Assembly: GCF_000346465.2 (NCBI RefSeq)
Contig: NC_034013.1
Span: 3,706,907 to 3,770,906 of the forward strand
Source of the DNA: Prunus persica
Lineage: Eukaryota > Streptophyta > Magnoliopsida > Rosales > Rosaceae
DNA: 64,000 nt
Reading direction: 5' to 3'
Under the pieces are notes generated by a model. The model worked only from the letters and a program-made list of their open reading frames with translations, was not told where the DNA came from and did no database searches. How positions within the stretch are numbered: position 1 is the first letter of the stretch; every line of letters begins with the position of its first letter. Below, piece after piece: positions 22,949 through 34,948 of the stretch. Both the position numbers and the translations under genes were made by a program.

Positions 22949-25900
22949 ATGGCACCAGCATCGGACTCCTTCAACCAGACCTCCAACACAGTCTGTGTAA
23001 TGGATGCATCAGGCCACGTAGGCACCACCCTCACAGAGCGCCTGCTGCAGAGGGGTTACACAGTCCATGCTGCCCTTCAGAGCCATGGTGGGTTTTAATC
23101 AGAATCTATTTTCTTTGTAATTACTTTCTGTTTTTTATGAATTATTCTTATCATTTGATGTTTCTTAATTGGTTTTGGGGTGTTTGAATAATTAGGTGAA
23201 TCGCGGTTGGGTGAGCTTTCTTGTGACAAAAAGAAGCTCAAAGTATTCAATTTAGACCCATTTGACTACCAGAGCATACTTGATGCTCTCAAAGGCTGCT
23301 CTGGCTTGTTCTATGCATTTGAGCCTCCACAAGACCAACCCAACTATGATGTAGGTTCCATTCTTCCCATCCATCTTCTGCACTTTTTCATTTTTAGTTG
23401 AGTTTAATTTTGTGATTTTCTCACCCCAAAAAAAAAAAGTTGCAAGGGCTTGTAGCTCAATGGTTGAGTACAATTTACCCCTGCACTTGAGGTCTTACGA
23501 TTCGATTCCCTTCTTCCAGTATCGCTTGTATAAAAATAAAACTGCAACTGTGGAAGTGTTTTTGTTTTGATAAGGCAACTGTTGAAGTTGGGATGAGTAT
23601 GTAATGAAGGTAGTGAACGTTTTGGGCGGGGGTGGAGGAGGGAGGGAAGGGTAAAGTATACAACATGAACTTCAAACATTTTTTTAATAAAAAAATAAAA
23701 GGAAATTTAATGATGTGAACTGATGCAGTTACCCTTTCTCTGATTGGAGTTTCCATTTTCATGCACTTTCAATGGTAGCTAGAGGAGCAACATTCATTTA
23801 CGTCAAGTAAACTCAAATCACTCTAGTTTAATTTGCTCACTGAGTTGCTTTGTCAATTCCTATTTCAATCTCTTGCTTCCTTTTGAGGGCCGACAGTCAT
23901 TTCAGTTATTACTGGAATTTTTTTTTTTGGAGTAGTGAATATAAATAAATAAGTGATTGTTTGAGATTGCTTGTCGAGGGCTAAAAGTACCTTCTAACCA
24001 TTAAATCGTTTTTTTACCGTTTGGCAAAAAAAAAATAAAAGTGCTTATGAATCAAGAAAAGTATTTGAATTTTTAATAAATATTTTAGGTTCATTTGGGA
24101 GTGATTCTGAATGGACTTAAAATTAATTAATTAATTTTTTTTAATACAAGCTTTATTGGGGAGGGAGAAGTTGTCGAAATAAGGGTGTTGTATTTGGATT
24201 TGGATTTGACAGTGAATTTAGATTCGTGAAAAAAGGAACTATGAAAATATTACATGCGAATATTATAAAGTAGATTTGAAATTATATAGTCAACATGCAT
24301 GTATGATCTCCATGTGCTTCTGTTTCTTCTAATACAAATATAAAAATTATGTATTGTCAATAGTTCAATCAAGGTCTGTTTAACTATATAATAATAAGAA
24401 CTAGATACTTAGATTCAAGATCAGTCATTTCAAATGGGACCTAGTTTTATTTTTATTCAGTAAGTTTAGGGACAAAGCTTGAAGCAATTGATAGCATCCG
24501 CAGGTATACACTTTTCTAATCGCACCTTTTGGCTTCCACTTGGAATTTTTTGTTTTCTAATGGGGTAGCCAATTTGGTTAGTGTGAACAGTTGAAATATA
24601 TAATTTTAGAAAGATGAGATGCTACTTAGCTGTATAATAGCAGTTTTACTGACCTTTCAAACCGAAAAAACCTATTCCCGTTATATGAGAGTTTCTTTCC
24701 TTTCAAACGCTTTTTTGTCATTCCCTCTTAAATTATTTCATTAATAAGTTAAAATTTTGCATCATGTGTTTTTGTAGTTTTAAATTTTTTGATCATTTTA
24801 TTGAGATTTGATGGTGATGTGTAGGAATACATGGCAGAAGTAGAGGTGAGAGCAGCACACAATGTGCTAGAAGCATGTGCAAGAACAGAAACCGTAGACA
24901 AGGTTGTGTTCACATCGTCAGCCACTGCTGTGGTTTGGAGAAACGACCGTAAATCAATGGCTCTGGAGTTGGATGAACGACACTGGACTGATGTCAATTT
25001 CTGTCGCAATTTCAAGGTATTAATTTCCAACTCAAATAGTCAACTGGGTGTGTTTATTTATTGTCACATAGGGTCTTACTTCAACAAGACTTTTTGGTGC
25101 TTTTGTGGCCCAAAAACCAGTAACAACTTGGACAAAGTGTATGGTGCCAAGCGGAGGAGAAAAACTTATATATCACGTCGCAGGGATAGTACTGTGTTGC
25201 TATCTCCAAACCAATCGCATTCTGTTACTTATAAAAGTTATCACAAGTGGTGGAATGTGGGTGATTCCGTGATATAGAAGTTTTTCTTTGACGCCAGGGC
25301 TTCATGTCCCCACACTAAGTAGTAGTAGTTACAGAGTGTGCTGATTGTAGTTAGGTTAGGAGGAATGTGATCCTCTTAACAACGCATGGAGACCAAAAAT
25401 CTGCTCCAACAGTTGCTAACAGTAGGTTTGTTGGTGTGGAATTTAGTAACTTTGAACTTTACCGTTTGTTGGTGTGAATTCTTAATAATGATACGGCAGA
25501 GCTTCATGATGTAGGTCTGGCGACCATAGACTCCTGAGTTTGCATATCAACTATATTTTAGTTTTTTTTATTCTTTTTTTAACAAAATATTAAAATATAT
25601 ATATGATGAAATTGTACTTTTTTGGTAGCTGTAGTTTGAGTCTTTTCACTTTGGTCCCTATAATCTCAATTTTGACAATTTCAGTCCTATGGTTTTCTAA
25701 GACGGAAATCTTATGTCGCTCTAACGTGGCAGCACGCCACGAAATGTGGGCTAAGATTGAAAATTGAAACGACATAGACAAAAGTAGAAAATGACTCAAA
25801 TTATAATATGACTTTTAGAAAAGCTATATATGATGACTCCCTCCACTAAAATATTTAGATCCCTAACCCTTAGAAAAGCTTTCTGGCTCCATCTGGTGAG

Positions 25901-26430
25901 CAAAGCTGGCATACTTCTGGATCTACTTGATGTTGACTAAAACATAATGAAATACTAAATTAAATCTAACCCTTACATGTTTTGTTCTTGAACAGTTGTG
26001 GCATGCACTATCAAAAACCCTAGCAGAGAAAACAGCATGGGCCTTAGCAATGGACAGGAGCTTGAATATGGTGTCTGTGAATGCAGGGTTGTTGATGGGT
26101 CCTGATCTGTCCATCACTAACCCCTATATGAAAGGAGCGGCTGAGATGTATGAAGATGGCGTGTTGGTGACCGTCGATGTAGATTTCTTGGTGGATGCTC
26201 ACATTTGCGTCTTCGAAGATGTCTCATCCTACGGTCGATATTTGTGCTTCAACAACATCATCAATCGGTCTGAAGATGCTGTAGAGCTGGCTAGAAAGTT
26301 GACCACTTCTGCCCCCTCATATCCCAAAAGCCAAGATCAGGATGATATGATGATCATTCAACAGCGGATTAGCAACAAGAAATTGAATAAACTAATGGTG
26401 GATTTCAAGAGTAAATCCCAAGAATGTTAA
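22949..26430 (+). CDS. Cinnamoyl-CoA reductase-like SDR (SNL6-like)
   Basis: Four exons, 22949-23087, 23196-23350, 24825-25016 and 25996-26430, join in frame to 306 residues. The protein belongs to the extended short-chain dehydrogenase/reductase group that includes cinnamoyl-CoA reductase and the rice SNL6 protein linked to lignin and defence. The Rossmann fold starts at VCVMDASGHVG (residues 15-25), where the first glycine of the usual GxxGxxG is Asp19. The strand with the conserved serines is VVFTSSATAV (S129, S130). The catalytic YxxxK of true reductases appears as HALSK (H165, K169), so the usual Tyr is His. This casts doubt on standard reductase chemistry, and a different or binding role is possible. 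The C-terminus is polar. Intron 2 carries a SINE. The ATG follows directly on a (CT)n leader. Confidence 0.85.
23440..23560 (+). mobile_element. tRNA-derived SINE in intron 2 of the SDR gene
   Basis: A tRNA-like head shows a box A-like TAGCTCAATGGTTGAG (about 23452-23467) and a box B-like GATTCGATTCC (about 23499-23509), about 45 bp apart as in pol III genes. It has no tRNA cloverleaf of proper length, and other sequence follows. An A-rich run precedes it (23428-23438). The 3' border is not clear. Confidence 0.6.
23945..24120. mobile_element. Possible MITE in intron 2 of the SDR gene
   Basis: The left side GTTTGAGATTGCTTGTCGAG and the right side TTTGGGAGTGATTCTGAATG resemble the terminal words of the element at 47868-48122. 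The ends are imperfect and no target duplication was found, so this is tentative. Confidence 0.35.
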
Positions 26431-26984
26431 TGATGATGTTGGCAATTAGAAGGCGCATGTCATTAAGAATTTCAAAATAATTTTCATGTATATTTAATAT
26501 ATATATATATAATAGTATAATTAATAGTTAGTAATATCTTATTTGATTTCCTTCTTTTTGAAGCTAGAAGGTTTCAGTAGTGCTTTGGACAGTCGCCCAC
26601 GGACGACCGTATGAGCAAGGCGCGGGCGATTGTCCTTAGCATATTTCGAAATTTTTGTGTGTTGCATTATTATTTCAGAAATCAACCAGCACTTGTATGG
26701 TGGCCGTAGAATACAAAGTTTCAAATTGCTTTGTAAGTTGTAATTATGGCTATCATATTAACTTTCTCCAAGTGGGAGTCATTGTTAGAGTTCAAATATT
26801 AATTTAAAGAGGTCCTAGTGAGAACTTTGCCCCCTGGGATTTTAGGTCGCTAGTTAAATAAATCTAGGATTAATGTTAAAGAACTCCTACACAGCTTTAG
26901 CTGTTAAAATACTACAAGGGAATCCTATACATCGCAACAATTCTACAAGTTTCAGCTACAAATTTGCTGGGAGGGATCGCCTGC
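26431..26984. other. Space between convergent SDR and INCENP-like genes
   Basis: About 550 bp that must contain the 3' UTRs of both converging genes. An (AT)n run lies at about 26497-26511. There is no gene. Confidence 0.45.
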
Positions 26985-29900
26985 TCAAATAGTCATTTGA
27001 AAACCTGCCACAAACAAGCATTCCTTAAATTTACAAGATACATTATTAAAATTCAAGATTATTTCTCTTTGAAAAATACTTACGGTAACATGTAGACAGA
27101 GTGCAACTGTTACCTCTTCTTGACCAAAAGCTGTTCGACTAGTTGAGCGAAGAATGCATTGAATAGAGTTTAGCGCATTCCATTCTAGTTTAGCTGATCC
27201 TTCCGAGGCAAGAGAACTACAAACGAGCATAACTTGTATATTTAGGCAAAGCAATAGCTAGCTACAAAGACAATGACTTTACACCATAAAAGTACCTTCA
27301 GATATGCTGCAAAAGCTTTCTGGGGGGAAGATCGCCCCAGGGTCTGCTCCATTCCGGCAAGAGACAGCCAGAGCCAGGCAATTTTTACTGTAGAGAACAA
27401 GAAACAACTAATTAATGAGTTTTAAAGGCGCATTACCAGAGTTGGCAGTTTCAAAGGGTACACAATTTCATCAAGGTGATTGCAGAGCTCTATAATTTGA
27501 AGACCGTATTTCACATAAAACAAAAGAGAAATTGAAAAGCATACCTTGACCATGATGGAACAAATTTACTATTTAGCATAGCATCGTCATCTTCTTCGTT
27601 TTCATCATCTGATTGTTTGTATGGAGAGATTTCATATGACTGTTGTGGACGTGTATTGGCAGCAGAATTCCCATTGTCTATTGCTTTGTCTAAATTGCTC
27701 GGTACCTTATAGATCACATGAAGTATCAGCATGAAGCTGTAAGACAAAGTAATGTACACGAAATATGCAGCCATTCATGTGCAAGAAAACTTTCTAAAGG
27801 TGGCCAGGTTGGAGTTTACAATAAGATGTTAGTAGTTACCCTCCAGCCTGCAGCAAAAGCTCAGAAATTCTCTTACACATAGACCTACCTAGTATGAACT
27901 ATGCAAGTAAAACCACTCAACATATGAATAAATGTTATTTCAGAGGAAAGGAATAGGTTTAATTGTCTCGTGTGCTGTACAATATGCAAGTAGATCCTAA
28001 GATAGGTGAATGTCAATTCTTAAGAAGTCATTATCATTTACCTCTGCGTTATATCCAAAATTACTCAAGACCAAACTGTGTTCTTCAAGGATAATACTCT
28101 CTCTTCTGGCATTACTTGTTGAAACCCTGGAAGTCCTAGGCTCAGTCTCTGAAATGTTCCTGAAAGTGTCATATTCCCTTTCTTCCTCCATTGTCTTATG
28201 CGCTGTTTCATCCTTAGATTCCTTACTCTCATGTCCTCTTCCATCCTATATAAGACAGTCCAATACTGAATGTGATTTCTAAAATAGCAAAAAGATAGAT
28301 TTAATAAAATGTGAAATGGCATGAAGAATCATACTATGGCCTGGCATTTCATTTCTTTATCTTCTTTTTCTGCAGGTAAATTGTCTTCATGTTCTCTCTG
28401 CTGTCTCCGTGCTTCAACACGCATTCTTTTTCTTTCCTTCTCCTTCCTATCTTCCTCTTCCCTTTGTCTCTTCTTTGTCACCATATCAGCATCTTTTTTC
28501 TTCCTCTCTTCTTCTTTCTGTTTCTTTTGCAGCTCCAACTGCCTCATATTCGCTTGCTCCTTTCTTGACCGCTCAAGCTTCAAGGCTTCCTTCTTCATCT
28601 TGCGCTCATTCTCTTTCTTTTGTGCAAGACGCTTTGCATTTTCGGCAGCCTCCAGGGCCTTCACTTTGATGTCCCTCTTCCCTACAAGAAAGCACAAGAA
28701 GCTCCAAATACTGAATCAAATCATTGGAGAACAAAAAGAAACAAAGAAAAGAAAAAGATTCCAAAATCTTCATGGGACATTCACAATGATACAATCAAAC
28801 AACAGATGAATCATTGTCAAGCTCCTAATGATATGATGAGTTTACCAATAAAATACTTTATTACTCAATGATCCCAGACATGCAAAACTAATTTACTGCT
28901 CCGAACATAACACTCCTTGATTCAATAAAAACAAAACGATCATCCATACTGTAGTCCAGTTTCCACATACCGTTATGATCCACACTCTAAATACACTCAT
29001 ATAGAATATGTACATGTAATGCAATTCCAAAGTTCTAGAATTGGCAATTCTTCATTATTAAAATTAGTAATAGGAAATTACCTGTTACAACTGCAGCTGA
29101 TTGTTTCTGTTGAACAAGAGGAATGAAGGAAGTCATACTGGACACAATATTGTTACGCTTAGGCTCCCGCTTTAACAAACTTGGACCGCCTTTTCTCAAG
29201 CTGGTTTTTCCAGACAATTTTGGTCTACGAAGTGATCCAGTGGTCCTCTTAATATCATTTGTTCCTCGTGATATGCTCAGGTTCTCCTTGTTGTTATATC
29301 TTCTCTTGATGCTGTTTTGGATTCCATGCTTCAGTTTGAAGCTCTTATGAGTCTCCGTTAAGCTGAATTCAGTGTTTACTGAATCTAGACTAAGTCTATC
29401 AGCATGCAGTTCAGCTTTCAAAACTGATGCAGGAGGATTTGGAATTTCAGTAATGTCAGCAAGTGGTACTCTTTGTATTGAGCTATTTAATACTTCTGAA
29501 ACAATGCCATCCCGGGAAGTATCAGCTACCTCATCTATATTCTCATTTTCTTCACTAATGCAGGGAAGCTCTGGATTTAAGCTCCCTCGCTTCCCTGAAC
29601 TGCTAGTGCTTGAACCAGTTCTATCCCAGAGTTTCCCAACTGGCGATATGTAAGGCTTCTTAATGTCCCAACCAGATTGACCACAACGATTTGGTAGGCA
29701 ATCAGAATAGGACCTTCCATTAAATGCCTGGCCAACTTCCTCACTCAAGCAACTATTATCATCCTTTAATGGCCTGACAGCATCATTCATAGGCAAGGCG
29801 GTCCTCATATCCACTCCGCCCTCTAGAAGCCCAGTTGGAACAGACTGGTAGAGATTTGGAATTTTGTGCAACTTATATGAAGCTGAAGAGCACGCTACTG

Positions 29901-30577
29901 GAGTTTGCATGCAAACAGATTTGCAAAGCTGCTCCAAAATGCTGGCATGTTCAAATGTAGTGCTCGGAAGGTTGCACTCATCAAAGTTAATATCCCCTCG
30001 AGCAATGCTTGTTGGTTCGTCATCTGTTTCTAAAACGAACCCCTCAAGCTCAGGCTTTGTATCATCACCACCAATCAAATCCAAGGATTGGCCACGTGGA
30101 GAACCAACTGAAAAATATGAAAATTTTCTGGGCCCCCAAAGATCAAATCTCTTTTCCTGCATGGCTCTTCCAGCACAAGTCCAATTTTCAACATTTCCTA
30201 GTGTAAGATTATCCTCAAGAGGAAGAGAAACATGGTTCCCTTCTATGCATGGACTTCCTGTATCAACAATAGTGCTAGTTGGATGTGCTGCTACTGTTTC
30301 CTCCATCAAACAATCTTGAGACTGGCCAGCAGCCTGCTTCATCAAACTCAAGAGAAGTGATGCTTCCAATTCTTCATGCATAAAAGTGAAAGGTGCATTC
30401 CCACTTCTGTCCCCCTCTCCCACGCTGATTTCTCCCTGTGAAACACAATCTTATTAGAACATATTAAATAATAGCAGACAAGCAACCTGACCAATATAAG
30501 AGGACAAGTAAACAGAAAATCCCAAATAAAACAAGACTGCTAAATAAGATAGCAAAGATATAAGGGAAGTAGCTTAG

Positions 30578-30629
<52 letters not shown>

Positions 30630-33600
30630 AATGCACAACAGAAAATTGAGTACCTCTTTCACATGTGCTTTAGGTGAAGATTCAGACCTCTCTATCATTT
30701 GGTGATCCTCATTTTGATGTGAACTCCTACTGACAATTGATTTCACAACATCCTCCTGAGAAATTAAAAGGCCTTGAGATTCTAGTACGGCCTTTGGACT
30801 ATGCTCTACACTGCCCAAGTTTACACAAATAGAATCTGTATTGACAGTGTGAAAAACCTTTTCTATCAAGTCCCGTGAAGAAGACAGGTCATCAACTATT
30901 GTGTGCTCAATCTTTCTTCGTTTATGCTGAGGCCATGAACCATCCATAGAAGGGCTAAAACTTCTCCCCTTGGATTTCTCTGCAATCCGGCATTCAGTTG
31001 ATTTGGTATAACCTACATCTACCTTATCACCAATACTCCACATTTCGTAGTTTGGAGAAATGTGTGACTGTATAATCGGCTGAGGCAAGTTACCCTTCAT
31101 CTCATCCGTGGAAGCAGCACAAGGATTCTCAACTGCAAGATTCTTTGCATCCAGGATTCTAAAAGAACCAAGTTTGGACACCATTGTAAAATCAGAATCT
31201 GTTGATACTGTAGGATTACCAACGTCATGAGAATCCAGTACACTCTCTTCTGTGACCAATTCAGTTGGTTTTGCAGCATTAACATTAGACAGGCTTTCAA
31301 CCAAACTTTCCCGGGCTACTTGCGAGCCAGTTGGATTATCTATCAAAAAGGATTTCTGAACTTTGCCACTTTCTAGCAAAGTATTAGCAACTCCATCCTT
31401 ATGAGCATTGGATATCTCTTTTACTGATGAGGCAGCATTTTCATTTGAGCTTCTTCCAGATTTATGCAACTGCTCTTCTGGGGCTCCGTATAAACTGCTC
31501 TGCAGCTCCTTTCCTCCGACGGAAACTTCCCGATCCCCAAGAAAACTCATCTCCAGTGGTGTGTTACAATTGTCTTGGTAATTGACAGTTATTCCTTCAG
31601 CCAGTATATCTTCAGCATGCATCAAGGAAATATAACTTTTTTCTGACGACCTGCCCTGCATTCCCTTCTTAAGATCAGGAGTAGAAATTCCATTAAAACA
31701 GGACTCTTCCACGTCATCAAAATTAAGTTGCTTGGGATTCACAAACGCATAATCAGCAGGCTGCCTTAAGTGTAAAACTTCTCCTCCAACTCTAAGCCCA
31801 TTACCATCCAAGTTAGATCCAGAACGAATAGGATTAGCTTCAATACATCCATCAGGATCAATTTCAGTTTTTCCAACACTTGCAGCTTCAACAAATTCAC
31901 TGGTTTGTGTACAAGGTACCTCTTGTACCATAGTACTTAACACATCCTGATGCCTGATTCCTGCAAGCCCATGAGTCAGGTTTTCTGGCAAATGCTTGTT
32001 TGAAGCAGCAGATCTGGACTGTGTACCCCTGTGACCCAAAACCTGGGAATTGACAGGTTTTGACATTTCTTCTGTCCCACAATTAATTTCTGTGCATGTA
32101 TTTCTACCAGCGTAGTGATCTGCAACATTTTCCTTGTCTGAAGAATCTATTGAATTCACTGCACATAGGTCTAGATCCCTTTGAATTGGAATAGACCTTC
32201 CAGTAGATATTTGAGTTCTCTGTGCATCATGAGACTTGTTCGATGCAGCAGACATTGACTTGTTAATTCTTTGACCCGATATGTTGCTGCTGGTATCAGT
32301 TGCTACAATTCTTTGACCAGACATGTTGGAGCTGGCACCTTTTGCTATTCTTTCAACACTACGCACAACTTGTGACCCAGTACTTCTGGAGACAAACTCC
32401 AAAGAACGATACTCCTTACTTGAATGTTTTTCCCCATTTACTGCACTTAACTCTAGATTATCACATGTATCAGGATGCTTGACTAAGTTCATTTCATCAA
32501 CATGGTCAGATTGTAGGAAAGATATCGCACACCCAATAATCCCACCAGCACAACCATTAACGTTGTTCTTAACCTGTGAACTGCTTTTATAGGTACTGTT
32601 GCGAATTGCCATAGCTCTTTGTCTGGACTTGGATCTTTGAACTCTAGCCAGTGATAGAGCTGGGTCATGATAAATGTTTGAGGTTTTTGCATCCCCCTGA
32701 CCTTCAGGAGAAGTAACACTTGGATCCTCTTCTCTCTGATCTTGAGGAACACCATTGGAGGAATCTCCCGCATTACTAATGGGGCACTGTGGCAAAATTG
32801 TAACCTCATCTCCTGCACCTTTAGCTGGTGATAGAGCTGGATCATGGTAAATGTCTGACATTCTTGCACCCCTCTGATCTTCTGGAGATGTAACACTCGG
32901 ATCCTCTTCTCTCTGATCTTGAGGAACACCATCAGAGGAACAATGAGCGTTATTAATGAGGCACTGCGGCAAATTAGATACCTCATCTCCTGCACCTCTA
33001 GCCGGTGATAGAGCTGGATAGGGGTAAATGTCTAAGATCCTTGCATCCTTCTGATCTTCTGGAGATGTAACACTAGGATCCTCTTCTCTCTGGTCTTGAG
33101 GAACGCCATTGGAGGCACACCCAGCATTACTTACAGGGCAGTGTGGCAAAATCAAAACCTCCTCTCCTGCACCAAAACCTCTGTCAAAACCATGAAGTTC
33201 AGTGCACAAACCATTTGGTAGCTCCCCATTGTGAGCTGTAGGAACTGGCTTGTCAAACACAGGGCAATGGCTATCGGTAAAATGGATTACAGGCTGTGCG
33301 CGAGGGAGTGGAACTCCTGAAATCAGCTCTTGTTTGTTCAATACTGTAATGAACAAATCAAAAGATTCTTAATTAATCCATGGGCATAACATAAGGGCAA
33401 GGACATTGCATACATACAATGTACATACAGTATACAGATGTGTGTGTGTTAGTTCAGGCCGTGCAACTGAAATTCCCTTTTCACTGAAGCCATTCTGAGA
33501 TACTTGTCATGACCAGTTGATGTATCCTTCACATTACAAACAATATCCTGAATTACAAACTTTCTTGGAATGGAAACCAAACAGAGAATTAAGAAATCCT

Positions 33601-34005
33601 TGACGGTTCATAATGCAATATTAAAAACCTAGGGTTCATTTGTTTCATCATCTAAAAACTTAATTGCTACTAAAATCAAATCAACACAGAAACTATTTCA
33701 GTCTAAAGCAACAAAATTAACAATGTTATTAAAACGATGCCTTCCAAAACCACGCAATTCGAAGTGAAAATGACAAGAGTTGTAGAGAAATTATGAATAT
33801 GGAAATGAACGTAGGGAAAGTAGTACGCACCATGATTGGGGTCGGAGGAGGAGGAGGAGAAAAGCCACTGAGGAGGGGCAATTCCGTCAATAAGGCATTT
33901 GGAGGCGAGGTGTTGCTCGAAGAGGTAGGCCTGGTGCTTGGCTTGGTTGACGATCCATTTCTTCCTCTCGAAGATTTGGGCCAACAGCTTCTCTGTCGTC
34001 GACAT
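26985..34005 (-). CDS. WYR: INCENP-like chromosomal passenger protein (WYRD homologue)
   Basis: Eight exons, 34005-33831, 33343-30654, 30435-29082, 28681-28335, 28245-28042, 27705-27545, 27387-27296 and 27004-26985, join in frame to about 1680 residues. INCENP anchors Aurora kinase at inner centromeres and the midzone; Arabidopsis WYRD is the plant counterpart, required for cell division in the female gametophyte. The N-terminus (TEKLLAQIFERKKWIVNQAK and QHLASKCLIDG) matches WYRD. A long disordered middle contains three 59-residue repeats (about residues 120-295). Residues about 1408-1520 form a charged single-alpha-helix-like region rich in KKE and ERK. The Aurora-binding IN-box lies in the SYEISPYKQSDDENEEDDD region and ends KFVPSWS (about 1612-1644). 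PESFCSISE follows. The final 7-codon exon (GFQMTI) is the least certain. The ATG at 34005 is the first true Met. Confidence 0.87.
30573..30627. repeat. (GA)n microsatellite in intron 2 of the INCENP-like gene
   Basis: A pure AG run of about 54 bases within the short intron 30436-30653. Confidence 0.95.
32690..33160 (-). repeat. 177-bp coding tandem repeat, three copies
   Basis: Within exon 2 of the INCENP-like gene a 177-bp (59-codon) unit is repeated. The word GAGGAAC recurs at 32744, 32921 and 33098, exactly 177 bp apart. Each unit encodes GVPQDQREEDPSVTSPE followed by variable residues and a PALSPA/PALSLA-type ending. The frame is preserved and the copies are diverged, so the expansion is not brand new. 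Confidence 0.92.
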
Positions 34006-34040
34006 TTTCACACTTGAACCATGGATTTCGATTCACTGAG

Positions 34041-34045
<5 letters not shown>

Positions 34046-34087
<42 letters not shown>
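34046..34087. repeat. (GA)n tract in the 5' leader of the INCENP-like gene
   Basis: A pure AG run of about 42 bases lies about 40 bases upstream of the ATG at 34005 (CT on the coding strand). Confidence 0.93.
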
Positions 34088-34090
<3 letters not shown>

Positions 34091-34376
34091 TCTCCTTGGT
34101 TCGGCTGAAGAAAGAAGGGCTCGACGAGTAAGTTTCAAGGTGGGAGAGTAGAGAGAAAAAAGGCACTGCCGGTTCAGATGTTGGGAAAGCTGAGGCGAGG
34201 AGGGTCTGAAGGCTCAGTCTCAGGCGCAGGGTCTCTATGGGTTTTGGTTTTTGTTTGCGTTTAGGCTGTTTTTTTGGCTGGCGGGGAAGAGGGAGATTTG
34301 ATTTTTTTTTCAACTTCTAAAGCTTGAATAATAAAACAAGGAGAATTCCCAACCAAATAATAATAATAATAATAAA

Positions 34377-34659
34377 CTAGCCTCTCTGCATGCGCTTCTG
34401 CGCCTGCGAGAGACTTTTTTTTTTTTAAAATTTAAATTTATTTTAGAATTAAAAAAAATAATGGATAGTTGTGTTCCATAAAAATAGAATCCATTATCTG
34501 AATTTTTTTTTAATTTTAATTTTTTAATATGAATAATTATGAATTTACCATATTATCCTCATTTAATTAATAATTTTAATTCTTAATGTTTGCATTAATC
34601 AAGGGCATTTTCTGGTATTTTGAATGTTTCACCATTCTCTGCCTTTTGCTTTATATATA
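34377..34659 (-). mobile_element. Helitron-like element, second tandem copy
   Basis: On the minus strand this 283-bp copy ends with a hairpin (CTCTCGCAGGCGCAG...AGAGAG) followed by GCTAG and then a T, which is the 3' signature of Helitrons (hairpin, CTRR, host T). Its 5' end abuts the CTAG end of the neighbouring copy and lacks the leading TC. It has no coding capacity and no target duplication, as expected for Helitrons. Confidence 0.7.
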
Positions 34660-34948
34660 CTAGCCTCTCTGCACGCGCTTTCGCGCTTGCGAGAGGTTTT
34701 TTAAAAAAAAATAAGTAAATTTATTTTAGAATTAAAAGAGATAATGGGTAGTTGTGTTCCATAAAAATAGGATCCATTATTTGCTTTTTCTTTTTCTTTT
34801 AATTTTTTTAAATATGAAAAAGTATGAATTTACCATATTATCCTCATTTAATTAATAATTTGAATTCTTAATGTTTGCATTAATCAAGGGCATTTTCTGG
34901 TATTTTGAATGTTTCACCATTCTCTGCCTTTTGCTTTATATATATAGA
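34660..34948 (-). mobile_element. Helitron-like element, first tandem copy
   Basis: On the minus strand this 289-bp copy starts TCTATATATATAAAGC directly after an A and ends in a hairpin (core AGCGCGAAAGCGCG) with GCTAG before T. The TC start, hairpin plus CTAG end and A|T insertion site are the Helitron signature. It is about 90 percent similar by eye to the adjoining copy. It is a non-autonomous element. Confidence 0.75.

Noticed and set aside
23447..23520. A functional tRNA gene in the SDR intron
   Set aside because: Box A and B are present, but the acceptor and anticodon stems do not fold and the sequence looks like a SINE head.
24831..25277. A 148-codon frame starting at an internal Met of the SDR gene
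   Set aside because: Only the part to 25016 is exon 3; the rest reads through the intron.
28321..28809. Long plus-strand open frame of about 160 codons rich in Ser, Phe and Cys
   Set aside because: It is the antisense of the charged helix of the INCENP-like gene; the minus-strand reading is conserved and spliced in frame.
29372..30319. Plus-strand open frames of 90-150 codons
   Set aside because: They are antisense to exon 3 of the INCENP-like gene and show no domain.
32489..32995. A 168-codon alternative frame overlapping the 177-bp repeats
   Set aside because: It is the repeat array read in another frame; the INCENP-like frame is longer and continuous.
34377..34948. CRISPR-like direct repeats
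   Set aside because: There are only two long units with Helitron-type ends, in a plant nuclear genome.
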